Positions 1 through 7,885 of a DNA stretch of 64,000 bases are shown in pieces. Every line of letters begins with the position of its first letter. The stretch's first letter is position 1. The DNA is from Chryseobacterium salipaludis (lineage in GTDB: Bacteria > Bacteroidota > Bacteroidia > Flavobacteriales > Weeksellaceae). The notes under the pieces are model-generated. The model was not told the origin of the DNA. It saw nothing but the letters and a program-made list of their open reading frames with translations, and searched no databases. Both the position numbers and the translations under genes were made by a program. Location: NCBI RefSeq assembly GCF_022968825.1, contig NZ_JALHKS010000005.1, positions 152,663-216,662 of the forward strand, read 5' to 3'.

Positions 1-1233
1 AAAGAATTAAAAGAAACACACCTACAGCAGACCGACGCCCACGCACAACTCTCTGCGCAGTACCGTTCGCTTTTTGCACAAAATGCGGAGCTCCAGGCGA
101 ATAACGAAAGTTTAAAACAATCACTGCAAAACCAAAAAGAGGAAATCCTCCGCCTGCAGCAACAGGCCGCACAGGAATTCCAGAACCTGGCGCAGAAAAT
201 CCTGGAAGAAAAAGCGGAGAAGTTTACGGCATTGAACCATCAGAACCTGAAAAATATCCTGGAGCCGTTTCAGGAAAAGATTACGGAGCTGCGCACACAG
301 GTTGGGGACACCTATGACAAAGAATCGAAGGAAAGGTTCTCGCTCAGCGAACGCGTGAAAGAACTCGCCCTGCTGAACCAGCAGATTTCGGAAGATGCCA
401 AAAAACTCACCCGCGCACTGAAAGGCGAAAGCAAAACCCAGGGAAACTGGGGCGAAATGATCCTGGAGAGTATTCTGGAAAAATCAGGCCTGGTGAAAAA
501 CCGGGAATATTTTCTGGAGCATGAACTGCGAGATGAAGACAACAAAGCGCTTTACTCAGAATTTTCGGGCAAAAAAATGCGTCCGGATGCCGTGGTAAAA
601 TATCCTGATGAGCGCAATGTAATTATTGACTCCAAAGTTTCTTTAACTGCCTTTACCGAACTCGTGGACGAAACCGATTCAGAAGTGTATCAGATCAAGT
701 TGCATCAGCACCTGGCTTCGGTGAAAAATCATATCCGCCAGCTGAGTGACAAAGCATATGATGACTATGATAAATCGCTGGATTTCGTCATGATGTTTAT
801 TCCCAGCGAACCGGCCTACATCGCCGCCATGCAGGCAGACCCGAACCTATGGTCATTTGCTTATGAAAAAAGAATATTGCTGCTAAATCCCGGCAACCTG
901 ATTACCTCTTTGAAATTGGTGGCTGACCTTTGGAAGCGCGAATACCAAAACCGCAACGCCATGGAAATCGCAGAGCGCGGCGCCAAGCTATATGACAAAT
1001 TCGTTGGTTTTGTAGATAACCTCGAGAAAGTAGGCAAACACATGGACCAGGCAAAGAATGTGTACAATGACGCCTTCAAACAACTTTCTACCGGTAATGA
1101 TAATCTCATTGTGCAAACCACCAAGCTGAAAAGCCTTGGCATTAAAAACAAAAAGGAGCTGCCGCCCACCCTCGAAGAAAACGCGGCCGCCCACGCAATT
1201 GATGATAAACTGAATGATCATGATGCTTATTGA
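1..1233 (+). CDS. rmuC: DNA recombination protein RmuC family, 5' end outside window
   Basis: The reading frame is open from base 1 and ends at 1233, so the start codon lies to the left of the window. About 410 residues are visible. The first ~100 are a Gln/Glu-rich coiled coil; the rest is the RmuC nuclease-like core, with the block QGNWGEMILESILEKSGL, then RPDAVVKYPD and NVIIDSKVSLTAF, the family's PD-(D/E)xK-like signature. RmuC proteins limit DNA inversions and recombination; the exact activity is not established. A TTG at 232 is an internal codon, not a start. The 3' end overlaps the next gene by 20 bp, which suggests cotranscription. Confidence 0.9.
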   Translation, partial: KELKETHLQQTDAHAQLSAQYRSLFAQNAELQANNESLKQSLQNQKEEILRLQQQAAQEFQNLAQKILEEKAEKFTALNHQNLKNILEPFQEKITELRTQVGDTYDKESKERFSLSERVKELALLNQQISEDAKKLTRALKGESKTQGNWGEMILESILEKSGLVKNREYFLEHELRDEDNKALYSEFSGKKMRPDAVVKYPDERNVIIDSKVSLTAFTELVDETDSEVYQIKLHQHLASVKNHIRQLSDKAYDDYDKSLDFVMMFIPSEPAYIAAMQADPNLWSFAYEKRILLLNPGNLITSLKLVADLWKREYQNRNAMEIAERGAKLYDKFVGFVDNLEKVGKHMDQAKNVYNDAFKQLSTGNDNLIVQTTKLKSLGIKNKKELPPTLEENAAAHAIDDKLNDHDAY

Positions 1234-1987
1234 AAGCCCCAAAAATGAAAAGATAAAATACCTGACCCGCCTGCTGACTGATAACCGCTTCCGGCGCAGG
1301 GAGCAGGTTTTTACCGTGGAAGGTCGTCAGGAAAATGAGCGCGCTCTGCAGTTTCATTTTAAGGCAAAAGAATTTTTCATCTGTCCCGATATTTTTGACG
1401 GTGAGATGCCTGCGGGGCAAATTACGTTTGTTTCTAAAAACCTATATGAAAAACTTGCGTACCGGGGAACTTCTGAAGGCTGCCTCGGCATTTACGAAAC
1501 TGTGAAACCAGTATTGTCAGATTTTGCACCGGCAGCGCATTCGGCTGTTGTCGTGCTGGAAGGTGTTGAGAAGCCGGGGAACTTGGGCGCTATTCTCCGC
1601 AGTTGCGAAGCTTTCGGTATTGATGCTTTAATCATCACCGATCCAAAGACCGATTTTTATAATCCCAATGTCATCCGCTCCAGCGTGGGATGTTTGTTTG
1701 GAATGAATATTTTCCAGAGCAGCAATGAGGACACGTTTTCATTTTTATCAAATAACGGCTACCAGATTTTAACGACGAACATGCACCACGATGCGCAGCC
1801 ACTGCCTGCACACACGCTCACGGGCAAAACAGCGATTGTGTTCGGAACGGAACATTCAGGACTTACTGATTTCTGGACCGGTAAAGGAAACAATACTTTA
1901 ATTCCGATGGCAGGAAGCATTGATTCCTTGAACCTGAGTAATGCAGTAGCCATTGCGGCGTATGAAATATTGCGCCAGCGGATATAA
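1214..1987 (+). CDS. TrmH/SpoU-family RNA 2'-O-methyltransferase
   Basis: 257 residues. An N-terminal substrate-binding region (about 1-95) is followed by a SpoU methyltransferase domain with the three knot motifs: EGVEKPGNLGAILRS (motif 1), IVFGTEHSGL (motif 2) and SIDSLNLSNAVAIAAYE (motif 3). The enzyme transfers a methyl group from AdoMet to a 2'-hydroxyl of rRNA or tRNA; the target nucleotide cannot be read from the sequence. The ATG at 1214 lies within the 3' end of rmuC, so the pair is probably translationally coupled. A hairpin at 1989-2014 ends the transcript. Confidence 0.9.
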   Translation: MIMMLIESPKNEKIKYLTRLLTDNRFRRREQVFTVEGRQENERALQFHFKAKEFFICPDIFDGEMPAGQITFVSKNLYEKLAYRGTSEGCLGIYETVKPVLSDFAPAAHSAVVVLEGVEKPGNLGAILRSCEAFGIDALIITDPKTDFYNPNVIRSSVGCLFGMNIFQSSNEDTFSFLSNNGYQILTTNMHHDAQPLPAHTLTGKTAIVFGTEHSGLTDFWTGKGNNTLIPMAGSIDSLNLSNAVAIAAYEILRQRI

Positions 1988-1988
1988 A

Positions 1989-2014
1989 AAACCGCCTTCC
2001 TGAGGAAAGCGGTT
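1989..2014. terminator. Intrinsic terminator between convergent genes
   Basis: A GC-rich hairpin with arms AACCGC/GCGGTT plus TTCC/GGAA (one mismatch) and a TGA loop lies between the methyltransferase stop and the convergent lipoprotein gene. It has A's on its left side and may work for both strands. Confidence 0.7.
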
Positions 2015-2038
2015 TAAGAGTTTGTCAAAAACGTCTAA

Positions 2039-2350
2039 TTATTTAGTAGCGTCTTTTACAGCATCGTTAGCAGCGTCAGCAGCGTTAGTTGCAGCATCAC
2101 CAGCAGCTTTAGCCTGATCTTTAGCAGCATCAGCACCAGCTTCAGTAGTAGCAGCAGCAGCATCTTTAGTAGCGTCTACAGCAACATCAGTAGCAGAATC
2201 AACTACCATAGCAGCAGAATCAACAACCTCAGCAGCGTTGTTCATTGCATCGATAGAATCAGTACCGTTTGCAGTTTCTACAGTTTCAGATTTGTTACAA
2301 GCTACAAGAGCTACAGCAGCGAAAGCAGCTACAAAGAATGACTTTTTCAT
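2039..2350 (-). CDS. Small Ala-rich lipoprotein
   Basis: 103 residues. A signal peptide ends in a lipobox, LVAC-N at residues 15-19, so the mature protein should be lipidated. The mature part is almost wholly Ala, Asp, Lys, Thr and Val, with repeats of the type AADAANDAVKDATK that would form long amphipathic helices, as in LEA-like or YtxH-like stress proteins. No enzyme domain is present and I do not recognise a named family. It is a single gene with its own promoter (TACCTTTG at 2409-2416, minus strand) and converges on the methyltransferase. Confidence 0.75.
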   Translation of the reverse strand: MKKSFFVAAFAAVALVACNKSETVETANGTDSIDAMNNAAEVVDSAAMVVDSATDVAVDATKDAAAATTEAGADAAKDQAKAAGDAATNAADAANDAVKDATK

Positions 2351-2408
2351 AATAAAGTAAATTAAAGTTTGTTTGTTCTATTTAATTCGTTCATCACTTT
2401 GAACAGGA

Positions 2409-2416
2409 CAAAGGTA
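2409..2416 (-). promoter_or_regulatory. -7 element for the Ala-rich lipoprotein
   Basis: On the minus strand this reads TACCTTTG, a perfect match to the Bacteroidota -7 box TAnnTTTG, about 59 bp upstream of the start codon at 2350. No clear TTG is found at the -33 position, so the second half of the promoter is weak. Confidence 0.5.
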
Positions 2417-2430
2417 GACCCGCAAAAAAA

Positions 2431-2462
2431 TTTGTTGCTGAAAATTAATTGTAATATATTTG
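2431..2462 (+). promoter_or_regulatory. Promoter for the HTH-membrane protein/lipoprotein pair
   Basis: TTTG at 2431-2434, a 20-bp spacer and TATATTTG at 2455-2462 fit the Bacteroidota primary-sigma consensus exactly. Transcription should start near 2469, about 50 bp before the TTG start codon at 2521. The divergent lipoprotein promoter lies only 15 bp away. Confidence 0.7.
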
Positions 2463-2520
2463 TAAAACTGTTTTACAATTTTTTATATCTGATAATCAAT
2501 CATTTATACATTTCCACCTT

Positions 2521-3663
2521 TTGAGCGATTTAGATTTATTACACTTCGAACAGCTGAAAAATGAGGTACAGCATACCTACCTCGAGCAGCACACCCCGTC
2601 TGATGACGATATTTCCCGGTGGAAAGGAATTGATATTATTTATTTCCAGGAAGATTTACGCAAAATCGCGAAAGGCAATATCAGCGAAAAAACGTTTTAC
2701 ACCTATTTTAAAACCAGTCCTGTAACCAAGCTGCCGCGGATTGATACGCTGAACCTGCTGTCTGTTTATGCGGGTTACAAGTCCTGGTATGAATTTAAAA
2801 AACAACACCTATTTGCTGATGAGATTTTAAAAGAAGACGAGACTGCTCCTGCTGAAATTGCTGTTCCGCAGACTGAACTGCAAATTAGCGAGGAAACTAC
2901 GCCGGTAAAACCGGCCATACCACCGGTTGAAAAGCAGCCGGAACCGACACCGGATAAAGAGATTTTACAAACGAGCACTCCTGTAAATCAACCTTCTGCT
3001 GAAAATGTGGTGACACCAGTACCTGAAAAAACTTCCGGCATTCCCGCCTGGCGAAAATATTTGTGGTCCGGGCTTTCAGTTGTGCTCGGCTTTTTGGTTG
3101 GGATACTGTTTTTTAAGGATGAACTGTTCACGAAGAAGTTTTACTACAGTTTCGTGGATGCTGACCGTAATTCTAAAATTAATGCAGAACTTCAGGTACA
3201 GATTTTAAAAGAAAACGAATCACCCATTTTGTACACGGCAAAACCGAATGAACCTTTTGTCTATACCACGAAATCTAAAGATCTGACAATGGTTGTTTCG
3301 TCGCCTTATTACCGCACGGACACGATTCAGCGAAATCTGGAAACCGCACCGGAAGCTGAAACGATAGAACTGAAACCCAATGACTATGCGATTATGCTTT
3401 TCTATTATTCCAAGTCAATAAAGGATCTGAAAAAGAAACGCGAGACATTGAACCAGCTGATCAGCGATCAGGCCCTTATTTACCAGGTGTACGAAAATGA
3501 AACCTATGGTGTGGAAACTATGGATAAACAACGTTACATTAACCTGGTAACTTTGCCGTCCACGGCACTCGAAAACCTGGAAGTGATTGACACCCGAAAC
3601 GATAAAAACAACAGAATCAACCTGATAAAGTTTAAAATTACCGCCCATGAAAACGCTCAGTAA
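2521..3663 (+). CDS. Single-pass membrane protein with HTH-like N-terminal domain
   Basis: 380 residues from a TTG codon; no in-frame ATG occurs near the start. Residues 30-95 (ISEKTFYTYFK, then LPRIDTLNLLSVYAGYKSWYEF) resemble the small HTH-like domain at the N-terminus of many Bacteroidota putative regulators. A Pro/Glu/Thr-rich linker (100-175) leads to one membrane segment (about 180-198, LWSGLSVVLGFLVGILFF) and a ~180-residue outside domain. This is the layout of a membrane-tethered transcription factor, but no ligand or target is known and DNA binding is an inference. Its 3' end overlaps the following lipoprotein by 17 bp. Confidence 0.7.
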   Translation: MSDLDLLHFEQLKNEVQHTYLEQHTPSDDDISRWKGIDIIYFQEDLRKIAKGNISEKTFYTYFKTSPVTKLPRIDTLNLLSVYAGYKSWYEFKKQHLFADEILKEDETAPAEIAVPQTELQISEETTPVKPAIPPVEKQPEPTPDKEILQTSTPVNQPSAENVVTPVPEKTSGIPAWRKYLWSGLSVVLGFLVGILFFKDELFTKKFYYSFVDADRNSKINAELQVQILKENESPILYTAKPNEPFVYTTKSKDLTMVVSSPYYRTDTIQRNLETAPEAETIELKPNDYAIMLFYYSKSIKDLKKKRETLNQLISDQALIYQVYENETYGVETMDKQRYINLVTLPSTALENLEVIDTRNDKNNRINLIKFKITAHENAQ

Positions 3664-4231
3664 AATAGGAAGTTGCCTGCTTCTGGCTTTTCTGCTGCTA
3701 CTGGCCTGTAATCAGGAACCAAAAACGGTATCTGATTTACAGATTGTCCGAAACAACAATAACAAGAAATCCTATCCCGTCACAAAAATTGACAGCGCGC
3801 AGGCCATCGAAAATATTACACGGCAAAAGATTCAGGAAATCCTGGACCTGGCCGCTTTGTATACCGCTGGCAACCGGGACACTGAAATCGACTCTGTCAT
3901 TTATGCGCAAATGCAAGGCTATTTTCTGGAACCTGATTCCTTAAAACTCAATCCGCTGCTTTTGCAACTGGACAGCCTGAAAGCGAAAAGTGCTAAAGTG
4001 CAGAACATCGCTGTGCGAAAAGAGATCCGCGGGACAGATACGCTCGATCTTGCCGACTTCAATGTGGAATACTTCGATGGATTTAACCGAAGTGTGGGCA
4101 CCCGCGATAAAAATGTGCAGTATAAATTGCAACGCTCTCCGGTGAAATTTAAAAAAGAGTTTAAATTTTACTTTGTAAAATTCGATGTTCCGCCCGCGAA
4201 CGACAGTACTTCTGTGGGAGTAACCAAATAA
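3647..4231 (+). CDS. Predicted lipoprotein downstream of the membrane regulator
   Basis: 194 residues with a signal peptide and lipobox (LLLAC-N, residues 17-22). The mature protein is charged and shows no recognised domain. It starts inside the upstream gene, so the two are made together; a periplasmic-facing lipoprotein beside a membrane-tethered HTH protein suggests that it feeds that sensor, but this is an inference. Its last 21 codons overlap the 3' end of the opposite-strand cyclo-ligase gene (4168-4231). Confidence 0.75.
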   Translation: MKTLSKIGSCLLLAFLLLLACNQEPKTVSDLQIVRNNNNKKSYPVTKIDSAQAIENITRQKIQEILDLAALYTAGNRDTEIDSVIYAQMQGYFLEPDSLKLNPLLLQLDSLKAKSAKVQNIAVRKEIRGTDTLDLADFNVEYFDGFNRSVGTRDKNVQYKLQRSPVKFKKEFKFYFVKFDVPPANDSTSVGVTK

Positions 4232-4755
4232 TCCAGCGGCACATCCCATTCAGAAACATCTTCTACCGGTTCTTCCGGTGAGAAAAAACTGAGTCCAGCT
4301 TTTGGTGTATTCTTTTTCAGTGTAGCAAAGAAACGGTCATAAAAACCTTTACCATACCCGACCCGGTTGCCATTGGCATCTGCATATAACAGCGGCACCA
4401 GAATCATGGTGTAGGAATTCAGTCCACAGTCCGTATTGCTTTCAGGCTCGGGAATATTCCATTTACTTTTAATAAAAACCGTATCCGGAAAAATTTCGAC
4501 CGAGCAGATATCAGCACCGGACACTTTGGGCACAAACACTCGCACACCCCGCTCAAAAAAATAGTCTAGAAATAAGCGCGTATCCACTTCATTCCGCTCG
4601 GCGATGGAAAGAAAGCAGTGTACCGTATCACCCGGCTTGAAAGAAAAGTGCTGTTGAAACTGCGTAAAGATTTCCGCAGACTTCTCTGCAGTTTCACTCG
4701 TGGTCAATTCTTTTTTGCGGGCATTATATAAAGTTCTCAGTGCAGCTTTCGTCAT
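4168..4755 (-). CDS. 5-formyltetrahydrofolate cyclo-ligase
   Basis: 195 residues, the usual size of this family (FAU1/YgfA). It converts 5-formyl-THF to 5,10-methenyl-THF using ATP in the cytosolic one-carbon pathway. Visible motifs are the basic N-terminus (LRTLYNARKKEL), SIAERNEVDT, the PKVSG substrate loop, and the ATP-binding GNRVGYGKGFYDRF near residue 135. It is a single gene downstream of a terminator at 4774-4795. Its 3' end overlaps a convergent lipoprotein gene by 64 bp, unusually long for two genes that both look real. Confidence 0.92.
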   Translation of the reverse strand: MTKAALRTLYNARKKELTTSETAEKSAEIFTQFQQHFSFKPGDTVHCFLSIAERNEVDTRLFLDYFFERGVRVFVPKVSGADICSVEIFPDTVFIKSKWNIPEPESNTDCGLNSYTMILVPLLYADANGNRVGYGKGFYDRFFATLKKNTPKAGLSFFSPEEPVEDVSEWDVPLDYLVTPTEVLSFAGGTSNFTK

Positions 4756-4773
4756 ACTTAAATATAATAAAAA

Positions 4774-4795
4774 ATGCGTTCCTCAACGAACGCAT
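4774..4795 (-). terminator. Terminator of the trhO-trhP-ferredoxin operon
   Basis: Perfect 8-bp arms ATGCGTTC/GAACGCAT around a 6-nt loop. On the minus strand it is followed by a T-rich run directly after the ferredoxin gene. It separates this operon from the cyclo-ligase gene. Confidence 0.8.
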
Positions 4796-4800
4796 GTTTT

Positions 4801-5031
4801 TTAAGTGAGCTTAACCGAAATAATTTTCACCGGACAGGCGCGCGATGCTTTGTCGCACGGTTGGTATGCTTCCATGTTTGGCGTTTTCAGCGTATAAAAG
4901 CCTTTCTTGTTCTCGGTCTTCAATAAAACTGATTTACCGTCCTTCTTCGACATCCGGAAATACTCCGGTGCAAATTCCGCACAGTAATTACATCCGATAC
5001 ATTTTTCCCGCTGCAGCGTTACAATAACCAT
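4801..5031 (-). CDS. 4Fe-4S ferredoxin
   Basis: 76 residues from the ATG at 5031; a TTG seven codons upstream is the other possible start. Cys11, Cys14 and Cys17 (CIGCNYC) and Cys66 followed by Pro supply the four ligands of one low-potential cluster, with an extra Cys at 59. It is a soluble electron carrier. It lies 26 bp downstream of the U32 gene, in the same direction and ahead of the first terminator. The Fe-S-dependent U32 hydroxylation protein next door would be a plausible partner; this is an inference from position. Confidence 0.88.
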   Translation of the reverse strand: MVIVTLQREKCIGCNYCAEFAPEYFRMSKKDGKSVLLKTENKKGFYTLKTPNMEAYQPCDKASRACPVKIISVKLT

Positions 5032-5057
5032 TACACTTTGTTTTTGATACAATACTG

Positions 5058-6308
5058 CTACGACTCTGCTGCCACAATTTTATATAACTTATCGGACGGG
5101 CGCACCCGGAATTCTGTTTTGAACGTAATCACGTCGGCCTTTGAGGCTTTCGTGGCTTCCGGTTTCTGATCCACGCGCATGGCTTCCACCACCATTTCCT
5201 GTGAACCGGTCGTCGGGCCCTGGATTAAAATTTTATCTCCCACGGCCAGATCATACGCTTCAATCATAAATTCCGCTACATTGGACTTTGGATAGAAATG
5301 CCGGCCTTTCCCGACATACACCTTTTTCTGGGTAGCACTGCTGCCGGAGTTTGCCGACCACTCGCCCAATTCCTGCCCCAGATAATATCCTGCCCAAAAT
5401 CCGCGGTTATACACCGTCTCCAGACGTTTCATCCAGCCTTCTACTTTCGCCTTATCATACGTTCCGTCTGCAATAGCATCGATTGCTTCGCGGTAACATT
5501 TGGTAACAGTCGCAACATATTCCGGTGCGCGGCCGCGGCCTTCAATTTTCAAAACCTGTACGCCGGCATCCACAATCTGATCCAGGAAAGGAATCGTACA
5601 CAGGTCTTTCGGAGACATCATATACTCGTTTTCCAGCTCAATCTCAAAGCCGGTTTCCTGATCGATAACCGTGTATTTCTTGCGGCAGTTTTGTTTGCAC
5701 GCACCGCGATTCGCGGAAGAATTATGAGAATGCAAACTCAGATAACATTTTCCGGATACCGCCATGCACAAAGCACCATGTCCGAAAATTTCAACTTCCA
5801 CCAGTTTGCCGGAAGGTCCCTTGACCTGTTCTTTTTCAATCTGGTCGCAGATCTTTTTAATCTGGGTAATGCTAAGTTCGCGGCTCATCACCATAGTATC
5901 CGCAAACAGGGCATAAAACTTCACCGTTTCGATATTGGTAATATTAATCTGCGTGGAAATATGAACTTCCATGCCGATCTGGCGCGCATACGAAATCACG
6001 GCCTGGTCCATCGCGATAACTGCAGTCAGGTTGGCTGCCTTGGCTTTATCCAGCAGGGTTTTGATTAACGATAAATCGTGATCGTAAATAATCGTATTTA
6101 AAGTCAAATACGTGCGCACTCCCTTTTCAGAACATCTGCGGGAAATTTCCGGCAGATCATCGATGGTAAAATTCATCGAAGCGCGGGCGCGCATGTTCAG
6201 CTGCTCCACACCAAAGTACACAGAGTCGGCTCCGTTATCCAAAGCTGCCTGCAGGGAAGTGAAATCTCCCGCGGGCGCCATCAGTTCTATTTTTCCTGAC
6301 CTGGTCAT
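5058..6308 (-). CDS. trhP: U32 family protein, TrhP-like tRNA uridine-34 hydroxylation protein
   Basis: 416 residues. The N-terminus (IELMAPAGDFTSLQAAL, DSVYFGVEQLNMRA) and the U32 signature around residues 175-192 (FGHGALC, then SGKCYLS) are clear. Cys181, Cys188, Cys204 and Cys208 form the conserved four-Cys Fe-S set. Family members of this size (YrrO/YegQ type) act in prephenate- and Fe-S-dependent formation of 5-hydroxyuridine at tRNA position 34; older annotation calls them collagenase-like peptidases. A C-terminal domain (329-416, beginning KKVYVGKGRHFYPKS) follows. The start codon overlaps the upstream trhO stop by one base (TAATG type), indicating translational coupling. The exact substrate is inferred from the family and the neighbour. 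Confidence 0.85.
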   Translation of the reverse strand: MTRSGKIELMAPAGDFTSLQAALDNGADSVYFGVEQLNMRARASMNFTIDDLPEISRRCSEKGVRTYLTLNTIIYDHDLSLIKTLLDKAKAANLTAVIAMDQAVISYARQIGMEVHISTQINITNIETVKFYALFADTMVMSRELSITQIKKICDQIEKEQVKGPSGKLVEVEIFGHGALCMAVSGKCYLSLHSHNSSANRGACKQNCRKKYTVIDQETGFEIELENEYMMSPKDLCTIPFLDQIVDAGVQVLKIEGRGRAPEYVATVTKCYREAIDAIADGTYDKAKVEGWMKRLETVYNRGFWAGYYLGQELGEWSANSGSSATQKKVYVGKGRHFYPKSNVAEFMIEAYDLAVGDKILIQGPTTGSQEMVVEAMRVDQKPEATKASKADVITFKTEFRVRPSDKLYKIVAAES

Positions 6309-7663
6309 TACTCTGCGATTTTATAAAGTTTGTCAGACAATCTGGTACGGAACGGAACCGGAAAGGTAATCTGGTCGCCGGCTTTTGCCGTTTCGCAGGC
6401 TGTACCATTGGCAAACAACTCCGTAATTTTTATTTCCTGCAAGCCGGTAGTCGGACCTGAAATGAGAATGGTGTCACCCAAAGACAACTCGCCTTCTTCC
6501 AGCAGAAACTGACTGATTTTCGATTTTGTATAGTAATGTTCTGCCTTGCCCAAAAACACTTTTTTCACCGGTGTTTGCTGACGAATACTTTTGGTTTCTG
6601 CTTTTGCTAAAGGTTTTGCCGGCTGCGCGCCTGAATTTTTAAACTTCAAGGCTTCTGACTTTCCTTTGCGGAAGATCTTATTGCCGATATCTTTTCCTTT
6701 GCGCAACGCGATCTGTTCTTCTATTGGCAAATGAATAATTTCCTGACATTCGGCAGAACAGCAGTTCTCCATCGCAGCCTTGCAATCATCGCACTGAATA
6801 AAAAGCAGATGGCACCCGTCATTCGCACAGTTCGTATGGTCATCGCAGGGTTTACCGCACTGGTGGCACTGGGAAACAATATCGTCCGTAATTCTTTCGC
6901 CTAACCGGTGGTCAAAGACAAAATTCTTCCCGATAAATTTACTTTCAATATTTTGTTCCTTAATCTGGCGCGTGTATTCGATGATACCGCCTTCAAGCTG
7001 ATATACATTTTTAAAACCCTGATGCTTGAAATAAGCGCTCGCCTTCTCACACCGGATACCGCCGGTGCAGTACATCAGCAGGTTTTTATCCTCTTTGTGC
7101 TCCTGGAGCTGCTCATTGATAATCGGCAGACTTTCGCGGAAGGTTTCAACATCAGGCGTGATGGCTCCTTCAAAATGACCGACTTCACTTTCATAATGAT
7201 TCCGGAAATCCACCACAATAGTATTCGGATCTTCCAGCAAGGTGTTAAACTCGTCAGCTTTCAGGTGAATTCCTTTATTGGTTACATCAAAAGTGTCGTC
7301 ATTCAGACCGTCAGCCACAATTTTATGTCGGACTTTAATGGTCAGTTTCAGGAAAGAATAATCATCCTGCTCCACCGCCACGTTCAGGCGGATTCCCTTC
7401 ATAAAGTCATACGCTTCCAGGGTTTCCCGGAATGCTTCCAGCTGGTCCGCCGGGATACTCATTTGGGCATTGATCCCTTCGTGGGCTACATAAATACGGC
7501 CAAGTGCATCCAGGGCGTTCCAGGCTACAAAAAGTTCGTCGCGAAATTGTTTTGGGTTTTCGATTTTAGCGTACGCATAGAAAGACAGGGTAAGGCGCTG
7601 CTTACCGGCTTCATTGATTAACTGAGCTCTTTCTTCTGCGCTTAACGTGTTATACAGTTGCAT
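6308..7663 (-). CDS. trhO: TrhO-type rhodanese tRNA uridine-34 hydroxylase with U32-like C-terminal domain
   Basis: 451 residues, about 100 longer than E. coli TrhO (YceA). Order: N-terminal UPF0176 acylphosphatase-like domain (1-120), rhodanese domain (about 130-235) with catalytic Cys199 in YCTGGIRCEKA, a Cys-rich zinc-binding region (265-307, CHQCGKPC, CANDGC, CDDC, CCSAEC), a linker, then residues 367-451. This last part (KKVFLGKAEHYYTKSK, GDTILISGPTTGLQE, RLSDKLYKI) matches the C-terminus of the adjacent TrhP-like protein almost segment for segment. TrhO uses oxygen to make 5-hydroxyuridine at the tRNA wobble position. The added domain is intact and in frame, so it is a fusion and not read-through. 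Confidence 0.88.
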   Translation of the reverse strand: MQLYNTLSAEERAQLINEAGKQRLTLSFYAYAKIENPKQFRDELFVAWNALDALGRIYVAHEGINAQMSIPADQLEAFRETLEAYDFMKGIRLNVAVEQDDYSFLKLTIKVRHKIVADGLNDDTFDVTNKGIHLKADEFNTLLEDPNTIVVDFRNHYESEVGHFEGAITPDVETFRESLPIINEQLQEHKEDKNLLMYCTGGIRCEKASAYFKHQGFKNVYQLEGGIIEYTRQIKEQNIESKFIGKNFVFDHRLGERITDDIVSQCHQCGKPCDDHTNCANDGCHLLFIQCDDCKAAMENCCSAECQEIIHLPIEEQIALRKGKDIGNKIFRKGKSEALKFKNSGAQPAKPLAKAETKSIRQQTPVKKVFLGKAEHYYTKSKISQFLLEEGELSLGDTILISGPTTGLQEIKITELFANGTACETAKAGDQITFPVPFRTRLSDKLYKIAE

Positions 7664-7789
7664 GCTATCAACAGATTAAGTGAGAATTATAAAGCCGCAA
7701 AGGTACGAAAATGCCTTTTAAGGAAAGGCAATTAGAATATGAAAGTACTCAGGAAGTATTCAATAAAAAGTATTTGGGCAGACATTTCC

Positions 7790-7880
7790 GCCGTCCGCTC
7801 CCGCTTTTTTTCGCTCCGCTGCGCTGCGCAAAAAAGAGCTCCGCTCACGTCGGGCTGCAGACTCCTCCGAGCGTAAGTGT
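7790..7880. repeat. GC-rich intergenic patch, possible dispersed repeat
   Basis: The 222-bp gap between trhO and the next gene holds a sharply GC-rich stretch with short alternating CGCTCC/GCTGCG words and a T-run/A-run pair able to form a hairpin (TTTTTTCGC near 7806 against GCGCAAAAAA near 7827). It does not look like coding DNA; the ORF across it has no family character. It resembles extragenic palindromic repeats, but a second copy is not present in this window. Confidence 0.4.
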
Positions 7881-7885
7881 AGCTC

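Noticed and set aside
5298..6068. 256-aa open frame opposite trhP
   Set aside because: It is a shadow of a clearly conserved gene; its His/Phe/Arg-rich content is typical of antisense frames.
6308..6565. TrhO C-terminal extension as a frameshift or read-through artefact
   Set aside because: The domain is in frame, continuous and conserved in sequence with the TrhP tail, so a fusion is the better explanation.
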